The position numbers and the translations under genes are program-made. This document shows positions 8,618 through 16,530 of a stretch of DNA of 64,000 nucleotides, one piece after another (within the stretch, counting starts at the first letter, position 1; the number at the start of each line of letters is the position of its first letter). The notes below the pieces were generated by a model, which had not been told where the DNA came from, did not search any database, and worked only from the letters and a program-made list of their open reading frames with translations. The stretch is from Streptomyces caniscabiei (GTDB lineage: Bacteria; Actinomycetota; Actinomycetes; Streptomycetales; Streptomycetaceae), in contig NZ_JABXWI010000002.1 in NCBI RefSeq assembly GCF_014930365.1, positions 248,001 through 312,000 on the forward strand. The letters are read 5' to 3'.

Positions 8618-9136
8618 TCAATCCCCCCGCACGCCCCCCGCCGCCTCCTGCTCCCCCACTTCGTTCGCATGCGTGAGGAAGTCGTCGACCATCCGGTGGA
8701 ACAGCCCCGCGAGCTGCCGCAGCTCCTCCGGGGACCACTCGGCGAGCGCCATCTGCATCCCGCGCACCCCGGCCTCGCGGATCCGCCCGATCGCCTCCTT
8801 GCCGGCCGGCGTCAGCTCGATGCGCTGGGCGCGGCGGTCGTCCGGGTCGGGTACGCGGGTGACGTAGCCCGTCCGCTGGAGCTGCTGGACCTGGCGGGTG
8901 ACATGGGAGGCCTCGACGCCGAGCCGGTTGGCCAACTCCCCCGGCCGCAGCGGCTCGGAGTCGGCGATCTGCCGCAGCAGGGCCACGGCGGCACGGTCCA
9001 GCGGCACTCCGGCCAGGCTCATCAGGCGTTCGTGGGCGCGGGCCCGGGTGCTGAGGTAGGTGATGCGGGTGAGGGCTCGCTCGATCTCGATCACTTCCGC
9101 CGAGGCGGGGTCGGAGGGTAGCGGTGATGGGGACAT
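8618..9136 (-). CDS. MarR family transcriptional regulator
   Basis: 172 aa. A winged helix-turn-helix typical of MarR dimers: GELANRLGVEASHVTRQVQQL is the recognition helix region and DPDDRRAQRIELTPAGKE is the wing with the family's DxRxxRxxLT signature. The long N-terminal and C-terminal helices for dimerisation are present. Divergent from the alpha/beta hydrolase at 9215; a palindromic operator candidate lies between them (9158-9174) and occurs twice more at 20.4 kb. It is therefore probably an autoregulated repressor that also controls the hydrolase and the SDR/ADH pair. Ligand unknown. Confidence 0.92.
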   Translation of the reverse strand: MSPSPLPSDPASAEVIEIERALTRITYLSTRARAHERLMSLAGVPLDRAAVALLRQIADSEPLRPGELANRLGVEASHVTRQVQQLQRTGYVTRVPDPDDRRAQRIELTPAGKEAIGRIREAGVRGMQMALAEWSPEELRQLAGLFHRMVDDFLTHANEVGEQEAAGGVRGD

Positions 9137-9157
9137 GGGGACTACTTTACCATCTTG

Positions 9158-9174
9158 TTGCCTGACTCAAGTAA
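9158..9174. promoter_or_regulatory. Candidate MarR operator (hydrolase/marR divergent promoter)
   Basis: TTGCCTGACTCAAGTAA reads as half-sites TTGCCTG and TTACTTG (reverse strand) around ACT. It lies between the marR start (9136) and the hydrolase start (9215). Near-identical sites occur at 20417-20433 and 20445-20461. A shared operator is inferred from sequence repetition and position. Confidence 0.65.
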
Positions 9175-9214
9175 GTTCATCGCCCGGGTAGCCCCCGCGA
9201 CCGAACGGAGCCCC

Positions 9215-10171
9215 ATGTCCCTTCTCGCCCGCCCGGCGGTGGCCGCTCTCGCGGCCAAGGCGATGCAGCGTATCTCGTCGACGGCGAGCCGCCGGGCCGG
9301 CGGGCGGGGTTCCGCCGCCGGCCTGCGGGCCCGCCTGCCCGAATACGCTTGCGCCACCCGTGAGTTGAGCATCCCCACCACCTACGGGCCGGCCCGCGCG
9401 GTGCTGTACCTGCCCACCGCCGAGGGCACCCCTCCCCCGCCGGTCCACGTCAACTTCCACGGCGGCGGCTATGTCCTGCCCCAGATCGAGCTGGACGACG
9501 CGCTGTGCCGGTGCATAGCCGTGGAGGCGGGTGCGGCCGTGCTCAACGTGGACTATGTGGTCGCCCCGCAGCACCCGTTCCCGGCGCCGCCCCGGCAGGC
9601 GTACGAGATCGTGCGCTGGGTCGCCGGCCACGGGGCCGGGCACGGGTGGGACGGCGGCCGGCTCTCGGTGGGCGGCCAGAGCGCGGGCGGCGGGCTCGCG
9701 GCGGCGGTGGCCCGCCAGGCGCTGGAGGAGGGTGGCCCCCCGATCGCGCTCCAGGTCCTGCACTACCCGCCGCTCGACCTCGCCACCTCCGCCCGCGACA
9801 AGCGGGCCTCGATCGCGGAGCCGATGCTGCGCCCGTGGATGGCGGACGTCTTCGACAGCGCGTACATCCCCGACCCGAAGCGGCGCGCGGACCGGCTGGC
9901 CTCACCGGCGCACCCCTCGGACACGGCCGATCTCCGGGGCATCGCGCCGGCCTTCGTCGTCACCGCCGAGTTCGACCTGCTCAAGTCCGAGGGCGTCGCC
10001 TACGCCGACCGGCTGCGCACCGCCGGGTCCCTGGTCGGCCACCACGACGTGCGCGGCGCCGACCACGGTTACGACACCGGCGACGACGCCCGGGCCCGCG
10101 AGGTGTACCCGCTGATCGCCGCGCGCGTGCGGCAGGCCCTGCACGGCGGGGCGGCCGAGGGGACGCCGTAG
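9215..10171 (+). CDS. Alpha/beta hydrolase, hormone-sensitive-lipase (HSL/family IV) type
   Basis: 318 aa from ATG 9215. Carboxylesterase-type serine hydrolase: oxyanion-hole motif HGGG at residues 82-85 and nucleophile Ser156 in GGQSAGG. The acid is probably the Asp of AEFDLLKSEG and the base the His of ADHGYD near the C-terminus, as in the HSL family. Predicted cytoplasmic; no signal peptide. Substrates of the family are short-chain esters and lactones. Divergent from marR with a palindromic operator between, so it is likely repressed by that regulator. The frame is open upstream to 9155, but ATG 9215 follows a GGAG and gives the family N-terminus. Confidence 0.9.
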   Translation: MSLLARPAVAALAAKAMQRISSTASRRAGGRGSAAGLRARLPEYACATRELSIPTTYGPARAVLYLPTAEGTPPPPVHVNFHGGGYVLPQIELDDALCRCIAVEAGAAVLNVDYVVAPQHPFPAPPRQAYEIVRWVAGHGAGHGWDGGRLSVGGQSAGGGLAAAVARQALEEGGPPIALQVLHYPPLDLATSARDKRASIAEPMLRPWMADVFDSAYIPDPKRRADRLASPAHPSDTADLRGIAPAFVVTAEFDLLKSEGVAYADRLRTAGSLVGHHDVRGADHGYDTGDDARAREVYPLIAARVRQALHGGAAEGTP

Positions 10172-10190
10172 GCGCCGGGCCGGGGGCCGA

Positions 10191-10210
10191 GGACGGCACC
10201 GGAGCCGTCC
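10191..10210. terminator. Hairpin between convergent hydrolase and DMT transporter genes
   Basis: GGACGGC and GCCGTCC (7-base perfect arms, 6-base loop) lie in the 45-base gap between the hydrolase stop and the transporter stop. Position suggests a bidirectional terminator. Confidence 0.5.
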
Positions 10211-10216
10211 GTGCGC

Positions 10217-11155
10217 TCAGCGGCTCGGCACGAGCATGCTGAGCGCGTTCGCCGCGACGACCGCGCCGATCGCGGCCCACTCGATCCCGCCCAGCTCCTG
10301 CCCGAGCATGATCCAGCCCGCGAGCGCGGCCAGGACGGGGTTGACGCTCATGAAGAGCCCGAAGACCTGGGCGGGCACCCGGCGCAGGGTGAACACGTCC
10401 GCGAGGTACGGCACGGCCGAGGCGAGGACCCCGGCGGCGATCGCGTAGCCGACGGCCCCGGCCGTCGGCGGATTCCGTACGACCACGACGGCACCGACCG
10501 GCAGGAAGGCCAGGGCGGAGAGCCCCGCGGCGGCCGCGGAGCCCTGCGCGCCCGGGATACGACGGCCCACCGTGCGGTTGAGGAGGATGTACGACGCCCA
10601 GCAGACGGCGGCCAGGAGCCCGAGGCCCATGCCGAGGTGGTCGGCGGAGGGCCGGGGCCGCATCAGGGTGACCACGCCGAGGCCGGCGATCAGCGCGCAG
10701 CACGCGTCCACCCGGCGGCGCGAGCCGGCCAGGGCTACGGCGAGCGGGCCGAGGAACTCCAGGGTCACCGCGAGGCCCAGGCCGATGCGGTCGATGGCCG
10801 TGTACAGCGACAGGTTCATCGTCCCGAACACCAGCGCCAGCAGCACCACCGGCCACCACTGGCGGGCGGTGAACGACCTCAGCCGGGGCCGGGCGACGGC
10901 CACGAGGACGACCGCGGCGACGTACTGCCGGATCGCGACGACCCCGGCGGGCCCCAGCACCGGGAAGGCCAGCGACCCGAGCGCGGCCCCGACCTGGTTG
11001 GAGACACCGCACCCGACCATGGTGAGGACACCGGCCAGCCGCGAGCCACCCGGCCCGGAAGCAGGGCCGGGAGCCGGGGCCGGGGCGGCGGACGCGGGGA
11101 GCGGACCGGAGGGGGCGGGCGCGGAGCCGGCGGCGGAGAGGGCGGCGGTGTCCAT
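10217..11155 (-). CDS. EamA/DMT family transporter (RhtA-like exporter)
   Basis: 312 aa from ATG 11155. After a 40-residue Ala/Pro/Gly-rich cytoplasmic tail come about ten hydrophobic helices arranged as two EamA repeats. The features fit the drug/metabolite transporter superfamily: YTAIDRIGLGLAVTLEFLGPLAVAL in the first half, and ASAVPYLADVFTLRRVPAQVFGLF with PVLAALAGW in the second. This pattern is typical of the RhtA/YdcZ-like threonine/homoserine exporter branch. Substrate unknown; amino-acid or metabolite efflux is inferred. Divergent from a LysR-type regulator gene 85 bases away, its likely controller. Confidence 0.88.
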   Translation of the reverse strand: MDTAALSAAGSAPAPSGPLPASAAPAPAPGPASGPGGSRLAGVLTMVGCGVSNQVGAALGSLAFPVLGPAGVVAIRQYVAAVVLVAVARPRLRSFTARQWWPVVLLALVFGTMNLSLYTAIDRIGLGLAVTLEFLGPLAVALAGSRRRVDACCALIAGLGVVTLMRPRPSADHLGMGLGLLAAVCWASYILLNRTVGRRIPGAQGSAAAAGLSALAFLPVGAVVVVRNPPTAGAVGYAIAAGVLASAVPYLADVFTLRRVPAQVFGLFMSVNPVLAALAGWIMLGQELGGIEWAAIGAVVAANALSMLVPSR

Positions 11156-11181
11156 GGGCCGATCGTGCGCCCGCACCCGTC

Positions 11182-11233
11182 TTGCGCAAAATGCATCCGC
11201 GTCGCGATCCATACGCCTCAGTCATCCATACGC
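11182..11233. promoter_or_regulatory. Candidate LysR operator region
   Basis: The 85-base divergent gap holds a palindrome TTGCGCAA (11182-11189) and a perfect 10-base direct repeat ATCCATACGC at 11207-11216 and 11224-11233. LysR regulators typically bind such sites near their own start and the divergent target gene. Binding is inferred. Confidence 0.45.
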
Positions 11234-11240
11234 TGGAGTC

Positions 11241-12125
11241 ATGGACGCGCATGGCGACACGGAACCGGCCGGGAAGGTGGAGCTGCGGCAGCTGCGCTGT
11301 CTCGTGGCGATCGTCGACGAGGGCACCTTCACCGACGCGGCCCTCGCGCTCGACGTCTCCCAGGCGGCGGTCTCCCGCACCCTGGCCTCGCTCGAACGGG
11401 CCCTGGGGGTACGGCTGTTGCGGCGGACCTCGCGCGAGGTGACGCCCACGCCGACCGGCCTGCGGGTGGTCGCGCACGCCCGGCGGGTGCTGGGCGAGGT
11501 CGACGACCTGGTGCGGGAGGCGACCTCGGGGCAGGCGCGGCTGCGGATCGGGTACGCCTGGTCGGCGCTGGGCCGGCACACGCTGACGTTCCAGCGCCGC
11601 TGGGGCGCCGCACACCCGGCGACGGATCTGCAGTTCGTCCGGGCCAACTCCCCCACCGCCGGGCTGGCGGAGGGCTCGTGCGACCTCGCGGTGGTCCGGC
11701 GGGCCGTCGACGACCGCCGGTTCGACTCGGCGATCGTGGGGCTGGAGCGGCGGCTGTGCGCGATGGCGAGCGACGATCCGCTGGCCCGCCGCCGCTCGGT
11801 ACGGCTGGCCGATCTGAGCGGATACACCCTGCTGGTCGACCGCCGCACCGGCACGACCACCACCGACCTGTGGCCGCCCGGTTCCCGTCCCGCGACCGAG
11901 CGGACGCACGACGTCGACGAATGGCTGACCACGATCGCGACGGGCCGGGCCGTCGGGGTGACCGCGGAGTCCACCGCCAACCAGTACCGGCGGCCCGGCG
12001 TCGTCTACCGGCCGGTACGCGACGCCGAGCCCATCGCCGTCCGGCTGGCCTGGTGGCGGGACGACCCGCATCCCGCCACCCCGGCCGCCATCGAACTGCT
12101 CACCGCGCTCTACCGCACCGGCTGA
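11241..12125 (+). CDS. LysR family transcriptional regulator
   Basis: 294 aa from ATG 11241. N-terminal winged HTH (VELRQLRCLVAIVDEGTF through AAVSRTLASLERALGVRLLRR, residues 13-65) and a periplasmic-binding-like effector domain. Divergent from the DMT exporter, so it most likely controls efflux of that transporter's substrate. The open frame upstream to 10572 overlaps the transporter and is not coding. Its 3' end overlaps that of the convergent SMP-30-like gene by 16 bases. Confidence 0.92.
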   Translation: MDAHGDTEPAGKVELRQLRCLVAIVDEGTFTDAALALDVSQAAVSRTLASLERALGVRLLRRTSREVTPTPTGLRVVAHARRVLGEVDDLVREATSGQARLRIGYAWSALGRHTLTFQRRWGAAHPATDLQFVRANSPTAGLAEGSCDLAVVRRAVDDRRFDSAIVGLERRLCAMASDDPLARRRSVRLADLSGYTLLVDRRTGTTTTDLWPPGSRPATERTHDVDEWLTTIATGRAVGVTAESTANQYRRPGVVYRPVRDAEPIAVRLAWWRDDPHPATPAAIELLTALYRTG

Positions 12126-13759
12126 GCCGCCGTCCCCTCCCCCGTCCTCGGCGTCAGCCGCAGCACGGTGCCCTCACCGTTGGCGGACAGCAGGAGGGTG
12201 CCGTCCGGGGCGGCCGCGAGACCCGCGAAACGCCGGGCCATCCCGGGCATGACGTCCGCGAACAGCGCCGGTTCGGTGCGCGGGACGACACCCGGCGGCG
12301 GGCCCACCGGCAGGTCCTCCGCGTCGGTCCGCCGCTCCCCGGTGGTGAGACGGACCGCGCTCAGCGTGCGGGACCCCGTCTCCACCACGAAGAGGTCGTC
12401 GCCGAGGACCGCCAGCCCCTGGGGTGCGGCCAGCCCGTCCGCGACCACGGCCGTGGTGCCGTCCGCCTCGATCCGGAGCACGGTTCCGAGGCGCTCCTCG
12501 CTGACGTAGAGGCGGCCCTCCGCGTCGTGGGCCACGTCCGTGGGCCGGTCGAGGCCCTCGGCGAGCGCGGTCACGGTGGCCGCGCCGGAGTCGGTGCCGC
12601 CCTCCGCGAGGGCCACCACACGGCCGGCGCCGGTCTCGGCGACCACGAGGGAACCGTCCGGTGCGACCACGATGCCGATGGGCCGGTCCAGCCCGCGCGC
12701 CCGCTCCCTGAGCGCCCCGCTCTTCGGGTCGTAGGTCTGCACCGTGCCGAACTGCGAGGTGTAGTGCAGCAGTTCACCGTCGGCGGTGACGCCGTGGGCG
12801 AAGGGCAGCAGCAGCGGCGTCGTCACCTCCTCGGGCGTCGGGCTCGCCAGCCGGTAGTGGTCGGCCGCGTAGACCGTGCCGCCGAGGTCGACGGTCACAC
12901 CGTAGGGGCCGTCGAGACCGCGCCGCACGATCTCGCGGGTGCGGCCGTCGGGGTGCAGCTCCGTGACGCCGCCGCTCGCGTAGCTGGAGACGAACATGCG
13001 GTTCTCGTCGTCGAACGCCGCGTTGTCCAGGCCCTTCAGCCCGCTGGTGACGAGCGTGCGGCTACCTCCGCCGTGCAGGTCGACACGGGTGACGATGCCC
13101 TCGACGCCCCGGGAGAGGACGTGCAGGACTCCGCCCCGGTCGAAGCGGACCGCGACCGGCTCGTGCACGTCCTCGGCGACCACCTCGGGCGTCCCGCCGT
13201 CCGGTGGGATCCGCCAGACCTGACCGGTGATCATGTGCGGGTAGTAGAGGTGTCCGTCCGGGCCGAGCTGCATCGCGTTGCCGAGGGCGAGCCCCTCCGT
13301 GAGGACGACCGGGTCGTCGCCGCCCGGGAACAGCTCCATCAGCCGGCCGTTGGGCCTCATCTCGTTGACGAAGAGCCGGTCGCCGACACAGGTGATGCCG
13401 TTGGGGTTGGTGACGTCGTCGGAGACGAGGTGGTACTCCCCCGCCGGGCTCCGCCGCCACACCCGTCCCGGCACCAGGTCGGCTATGTACATCGAACCGT
13501 CGGCGCCGAAGGCGAGGTCGTCCGGCGACTGCACGGGACCGTCCATCGGGACGACGACCTCCACGTCCCCGGTCGCGGTGTCGACGGCGCTGATCTGTCC
13601 CGCGAGGAACTGCGCCACGTACAGCCGCCCGTCGGGGCCGAACGCGACCCCGTTGGAACCCCACAGCGGGTTGGGCGGGTTGAGCCGCCGCGTCTCCCAA
13701 CGGGCGCTGGTGGTACGGAGATCGCCGGATGCGTCGTACCGACTGGGGCGCGTGTTCAT
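12110..13759 (-). CDS. SMP-30/gluconolactonase/NHL-type beta-propeller protein
   Basis: About 549 aa from ATG 13759. Repeated strand blocks of the type GPDGRLYVAQF, GADGSMYIADL, GPDGHLYYPH, PDGSLVVAETG and EGRLYVSEE occur through the whole length. This is the SMP-30/LRE/NHL beta-propeller pattern, but about twice the usual SMP-30 length, suggesting two propellers. Family members hydrolyse lactones at a metal centre. No signal peptide. It is the last gene of the leftward P450-BVMO operon, 26 bases after the BVMO stop, so lactone hydrolysis is a reasonable but unproven role. A start 6-12 bases upstream at in-frame GTGs is possible. Confidence 0.75.
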   Translation of the reverse strand: MNTRPSRYDASGDLRTTSARWETRRLNPPNPLWGSNGVAFGPDGRLYVAQFLAGQISAVDTATGDVEVVVPMDGPVQSPDDLAFGADGSMYIADLVPGRVWRRSPAGEYHLVSDDVTNPNGITCVGDRLFVNEMRPNGRLMELFPGGDDPVVLTEGLALGNAMQLGPDGHLYYPHMITGQVWRIPPDGGTPEVVAEDVHEPVAVRFDRGGVLHVLSRGVEGIVTRVDLHGGGSRTLVTSGLKGLDNAAFDDENRMFVSSYASGGVTELHPDGRTREIVRRGLDGPYGVTVDLGGTVYAADHYRLASPTPEEVTTPLLLPFAHGVTADGELLHYTSQFGTVQTYDPKSGALRERARGLDRPIGIVVAPDGSLVVAETGAGRVVALAEGGTDSGAATVTALAEGLDRPTDVAHDAEGRLYVSEERLGTVLRIEADGTTAVVADGLAAPQGLAVLGDDLFVVETGSRTLSAVRLTTGERRTDAEDLPVGPPPGVVPRTEPALFADVMPGMARRFAGLAAAPDGTLLLSANGEGTVLRLTPRTGEGTAAQPVR

Positions 13760-13785
13760 GTCGTCCACCACCGTCTCCTCGGACC

Positions 13786-15618
13786 TCACTCGGCGCCCAC
13801 GAGGACGTCGTCGATGCCGCCGTCCGCACGCCATCGCCTCAGCAGTTCGTGGAAGGCGACCGGTCCGTCGCCGTACGACTCGCTGCGCTCCCTCGGCCGG
13901 CCCTCGTTGTTGTAGTAGCCGGGGGTGCACTCCGCCTGGAACCGGTACAGGTCGGCGGCCTTCTCACGGACGGTGGCGACCCAGGCGTCCTGGGCCTCGG
14001 CACTCGGCTCGACGTACCGGGCGCGGCGCCTGCGGGCCTCGGCGACGACCTCGCCCACGTGGATCGACTGCTGGTCGAGGATGTGGACGTAGTTGACGGC
14101 GCTGGCGTTCTGCAGGGGGCCGAGCTGGAAGAGGTTGGGGAAGCCGTGGCTGTAGAAGCCGTGGAGGGTCTTCGGGCCGGCCGTCATCCAGGTCTCCAGC
14201 AGACCGACGCCGTCCCGGCCGTACGCCGGGAGGCGGCCGGAGAGCAGCCCCGAGACGCCGACCTCGAAGCCGGTGGCGAAGATGACGCAGTCCACCTCGT
14301 ACTCGACCCCGCCGACCACCACGGCCTTCTCGGTGATCCGTTCGACGCCGTGGGTGTCGGCCGTGTCGACGAGGGTGACGTTGGGCCGGTTGAAGGTCTG
14401 GAGGTAGTGGTCGCTGAAGGTGGGCCGCTTGCACATGTAGCGGTACCAGGGCTTCAGCTTCTCGGCGGTCTCCGGGTCCTCGACGAGGGTCGCCACGCGG
14501 TCGCGCAGCTCGTTCATCTTCTGGAAGTCGGCGATCTCGTAGGCCCGTTCACGCTCGTCCGCCGGGACGTCCGCGTACGCGTCGGTCGGGATCAGTTTCT
14601 CCTGGAGCCGGGCGCTGCTGGTCCAGGCGTCGTCCACCAGGTCCTCCCCGGCCCGGATCCCGGTGACGGTGCGCAGGAAGTTGTCCATGCGCTCGGCCTG
14701 CCAGCCGGGGGCGAGGGTCTCGGCCCACGCCGGGTCGGTGGGCCCGTTGCCGCGCACGTCGACCGTCGAGGGGGTGCGCTGGAAGACGTACACATGGGCC
14801 GCGTCGGCTCCCAGATGGGGGACGACCTGGATGGCGGTGGCGCCGGTGCCGATCACGGCCACGCGCTTGTCGGCGAGGCCGGTCAGGCCGCCGCTCGCGT
14901 CGCCGCCGGTGTAGTCGTAGTCCCAGCGGCTGGTGTGGAAGGTGTGGCCCTTGAAGGTCTCGATGCCGGGGATGCCCGGGAGTTTGGGCTGGCTGAGCGT
15001 GCCGCTGGAGACGACCACGTACCGGGCGCGCATGCGGTCGCCCCGGTCGGTGCTGACGATCCACTCCAACTCGGTGTCGTCCCACCGCAGTTCGGTGGCG
15101 ACCGTGCAAAAGGCGGCGTCCCGGTAGAGGTCGAAGTGACGGCCGATCGCCCGGCTGTGCTGCCGGATCTCCTCGCCGGGCGCGTACTTCCACTTCGGGA
15201 CGTAGCCCAGCTCTTCGAGCAGCGGCAGATAGATGTACGACTCGATGTCGCAGTGGATGCCGGGGTAGCGGTTCCAGTACCAGGTGCCGCCGAAGTCGCT
15301 CCCCTTCTCGATCACCCGGATCGACTCGACGCCCGCCTGGCGCAGCCGGGCCCCGGCGAGCAGCCCGCCGAAGCCGCCGCCCACGACGATCGCCTCGACA
15401 CGGTCGGTGAGCGGTTCCCGGGCGGACTCCCCGTCGGCGTACGGGTCGTCGTCGTAGTGCTCGAACTCGCCGGCGATCCGCTGGTACTGCCGGCCGCCGT
15501 CCGGGCGGATCCGGCGTTCACGCTCGGCGCGGTACCGGGCGCGGAGGGCGTCCGGGTCGAAGCCCAGCTCCTCGGGGTCGAGGGACGGCGGGCCGGACGG
15601 AGTGTGGGGGGTGGGCAT
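13786..15618 (-). CDS. Flavin-containing Baeyer-Villiger monooxygenase
   Basis: 610 aa. The type I BVMO fingerprint FxGxxxHxxxW[PD] is exact: FKGHTFHTSRWD at residues 222-233. It is flanked by the FAD motif GGGFGG (80-85) and the NADPH motif GTGATA (257-262); DFGGTWYWNRYPG and the late ATGF are also typical. A roughly 70-residue N-terminal extension resembles the long-type BVMOs such as cyclopentadecanone monooxygenase. Inserts an oxygen atom next to a ketone, giving an ester or lactone, using NADPH and O2. It lies between the SDR and the SMP-30-like gene in the operon. Ketone substrate unknown. Confidence 0.93.
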   Translation of the reverse strand: MPTPHTPSGPPSLDPEELGFDPDALRARYRAERERRIRPDGGRQYQRIAGEFEHYDDDPYADGESAREPLTDRVEAIVVGGGFGGLLAGARLRQAGVESIRVIEKGSDFGGTWYWNRYPGIHCDIESYIYLPLLEELGYVPKWKYAPGEEIRQHSRAIGRHFDLYRDAAFCTVATELRWDDTELEWIVSTDRGDRMRARYVVVSSGTLSQPKLPGIPGIETFKGHTFHTSRWDYDYTGGDASGGLTGLADKRVAVIGTGATAIQVVPHLGADAAHVYVFQRTPSTVDVRGNGPTDPAWAETLAPGWQAERMDNFLRTVTGIRAGEDLVDDAWTSSARLQEKLIPTDAYADVPADERERAYEIADFQKMNELRDRVATLVEDPETAEKLKPWYRYMCKRPTFSDHYLQTFNRPNVTLVDTADTHGVERITEKAVVVGGVEYEVDCVIFATGFEVGVSGLLSGRLPAYGRDGVGLLETWMTAGPKTLHGFYSHGFPNLFQLGPLQNASAVNYVHILDQQSIHVGEVVAEARRRRARYVEPSAEAQDAWVATVREKAADLYRFQAECTPGYYNNEGRPRERSESYGDGPVAFHELLRRWRADGGIDDVLVGAE

Positions 15619-15690
15619 CGGTGTCCTCTCTTCGGTCCTTGGACCTCTGTGGTCGTGGAGTCGTGCGGTGAAGCCCCGGCACCCGGGGCG

Positions 15691-16530
15691 TCAGGCCGGT
15701 CGGTGGTGCCGCAGCCAGGCGGCCTGGCCGCCGTCGACGAGCAGGTCCGTGCCGGTGATGTAACGCGCTTCGGGGCCGAGGAGGAATGCCACGGCATCGG
15801 CGATCTCCGCCGGAGTGCCGGTGCGGCCCGCGCCGCTCGCCTCCAGCATGGTCAGCATGCGCGCGCCGCTCGGGCCGTCGGCCTCGGCCTTCGCCATGGC
15901 GGTGGCGACGATCCCGGGGCTGACGCTGTTGATCCGGGCGCCGCGCCGGCTCCAGGCGAGCGCGGCGGCCTCGACGCGCAGCTGGTTGGCCCGTTTGGAC
16001 ACGATGTACGCCCGGGGCGCGCTGTCCCCTACGGCCTTCACGGCACCGATGTCGAGGAGTTCCGCGACCGGGGCCGTGGCGAGGGCGGCCTCGTCCTCGC
16101 GGCCGAGGGCGGCGACATGGCCGGCCATGCTGGAGACGCACACCATGGCCGTGCCAGGCCCCGCCACGCCCTCGAACGCGTCGATGACGTGGACGGTGCC
16201 CAGCAGATCGACCTTCAGGATCGTCTCGGCGGAGCCCTGCGCGGCGGAGACTCCGGCGGTGTGCACGACGGCGGCCACCCGGCCCGCGCCGGCGGCCTGC
16301 GCCGCGAGCGCGTCCACGGACCCGCGGTCGGACACATCGGTCACGACGCCTCGCGCCATGTATCCCTCGTCGCTCAACGCAGCCACCACACGGTCGAGTT
16401 GACCGCGCGAGGAGTCGGCGAGCAAGACCGTGCGTCCGCTGCCGATCCGGCGGGCGATCGCCACACCCATGCCGCCGGCGCCGGTGACGACGACCACGTC
16501 ACGCGACGGGCCGGACCGCTGTTGTGTCAT
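15691..16530 (-). CDS. Short-chain dehydrogenase/reductase (SDR)
   Basis: 279 aa. The cofactor motif TGAGGMG (residues 16-22) departs slightly from TGxxxGIG, and the catalytic YxxxK is Y175/K179 with the serine in VCVSSMAG (133/134). NSVSPGIV and GTDLLVDGG are normal C-terminal SDR motifs. Probably NAD(P)-dependent oxidation of a secondary alcohol to a ketone. Its start lies 32 bases inside the ferredoxin reductase gene, so translation is coupled to the P450 redox chain; the BVMO gene follows after 72 bases. Context suggests it links hydroxylation by the P450 to the BVMO. Confidence 0.9.
   Translation of the reverse strand: MTQQRSGPSRDVVVVTGAGGMGVAIARRIGSGRTVLLADSSRGQLDRVVAALSDEGYMARGVVTDVSDRGSVDALAAQAAGAGRVAAVVHTAGVSAAQGSAETILKVDLLGTVHVIDAFEGVAGPGTAMVCVSSMAGHVAALGREDEAALATAPVAELLDIGAVKAVGDSAPRAYIVSKRANQLRVEAAALAWSRRGARINSVSPGIVATAMAKAEADGPSGARMLTMLEASGAGRTGTPAEIADAVAFLLGPEARYITGTDLLVDGGQAAWLRHHRPA

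Noticed and set aside
10211..13915. 1,234-residue plus-strand open frame over the DMT, LysR and SMP-30 genes
   Set aside because: Spans genes on both strands, contains charge-biased low-complexity sequence and no family motif; a shadow of GC-rich codon structure.
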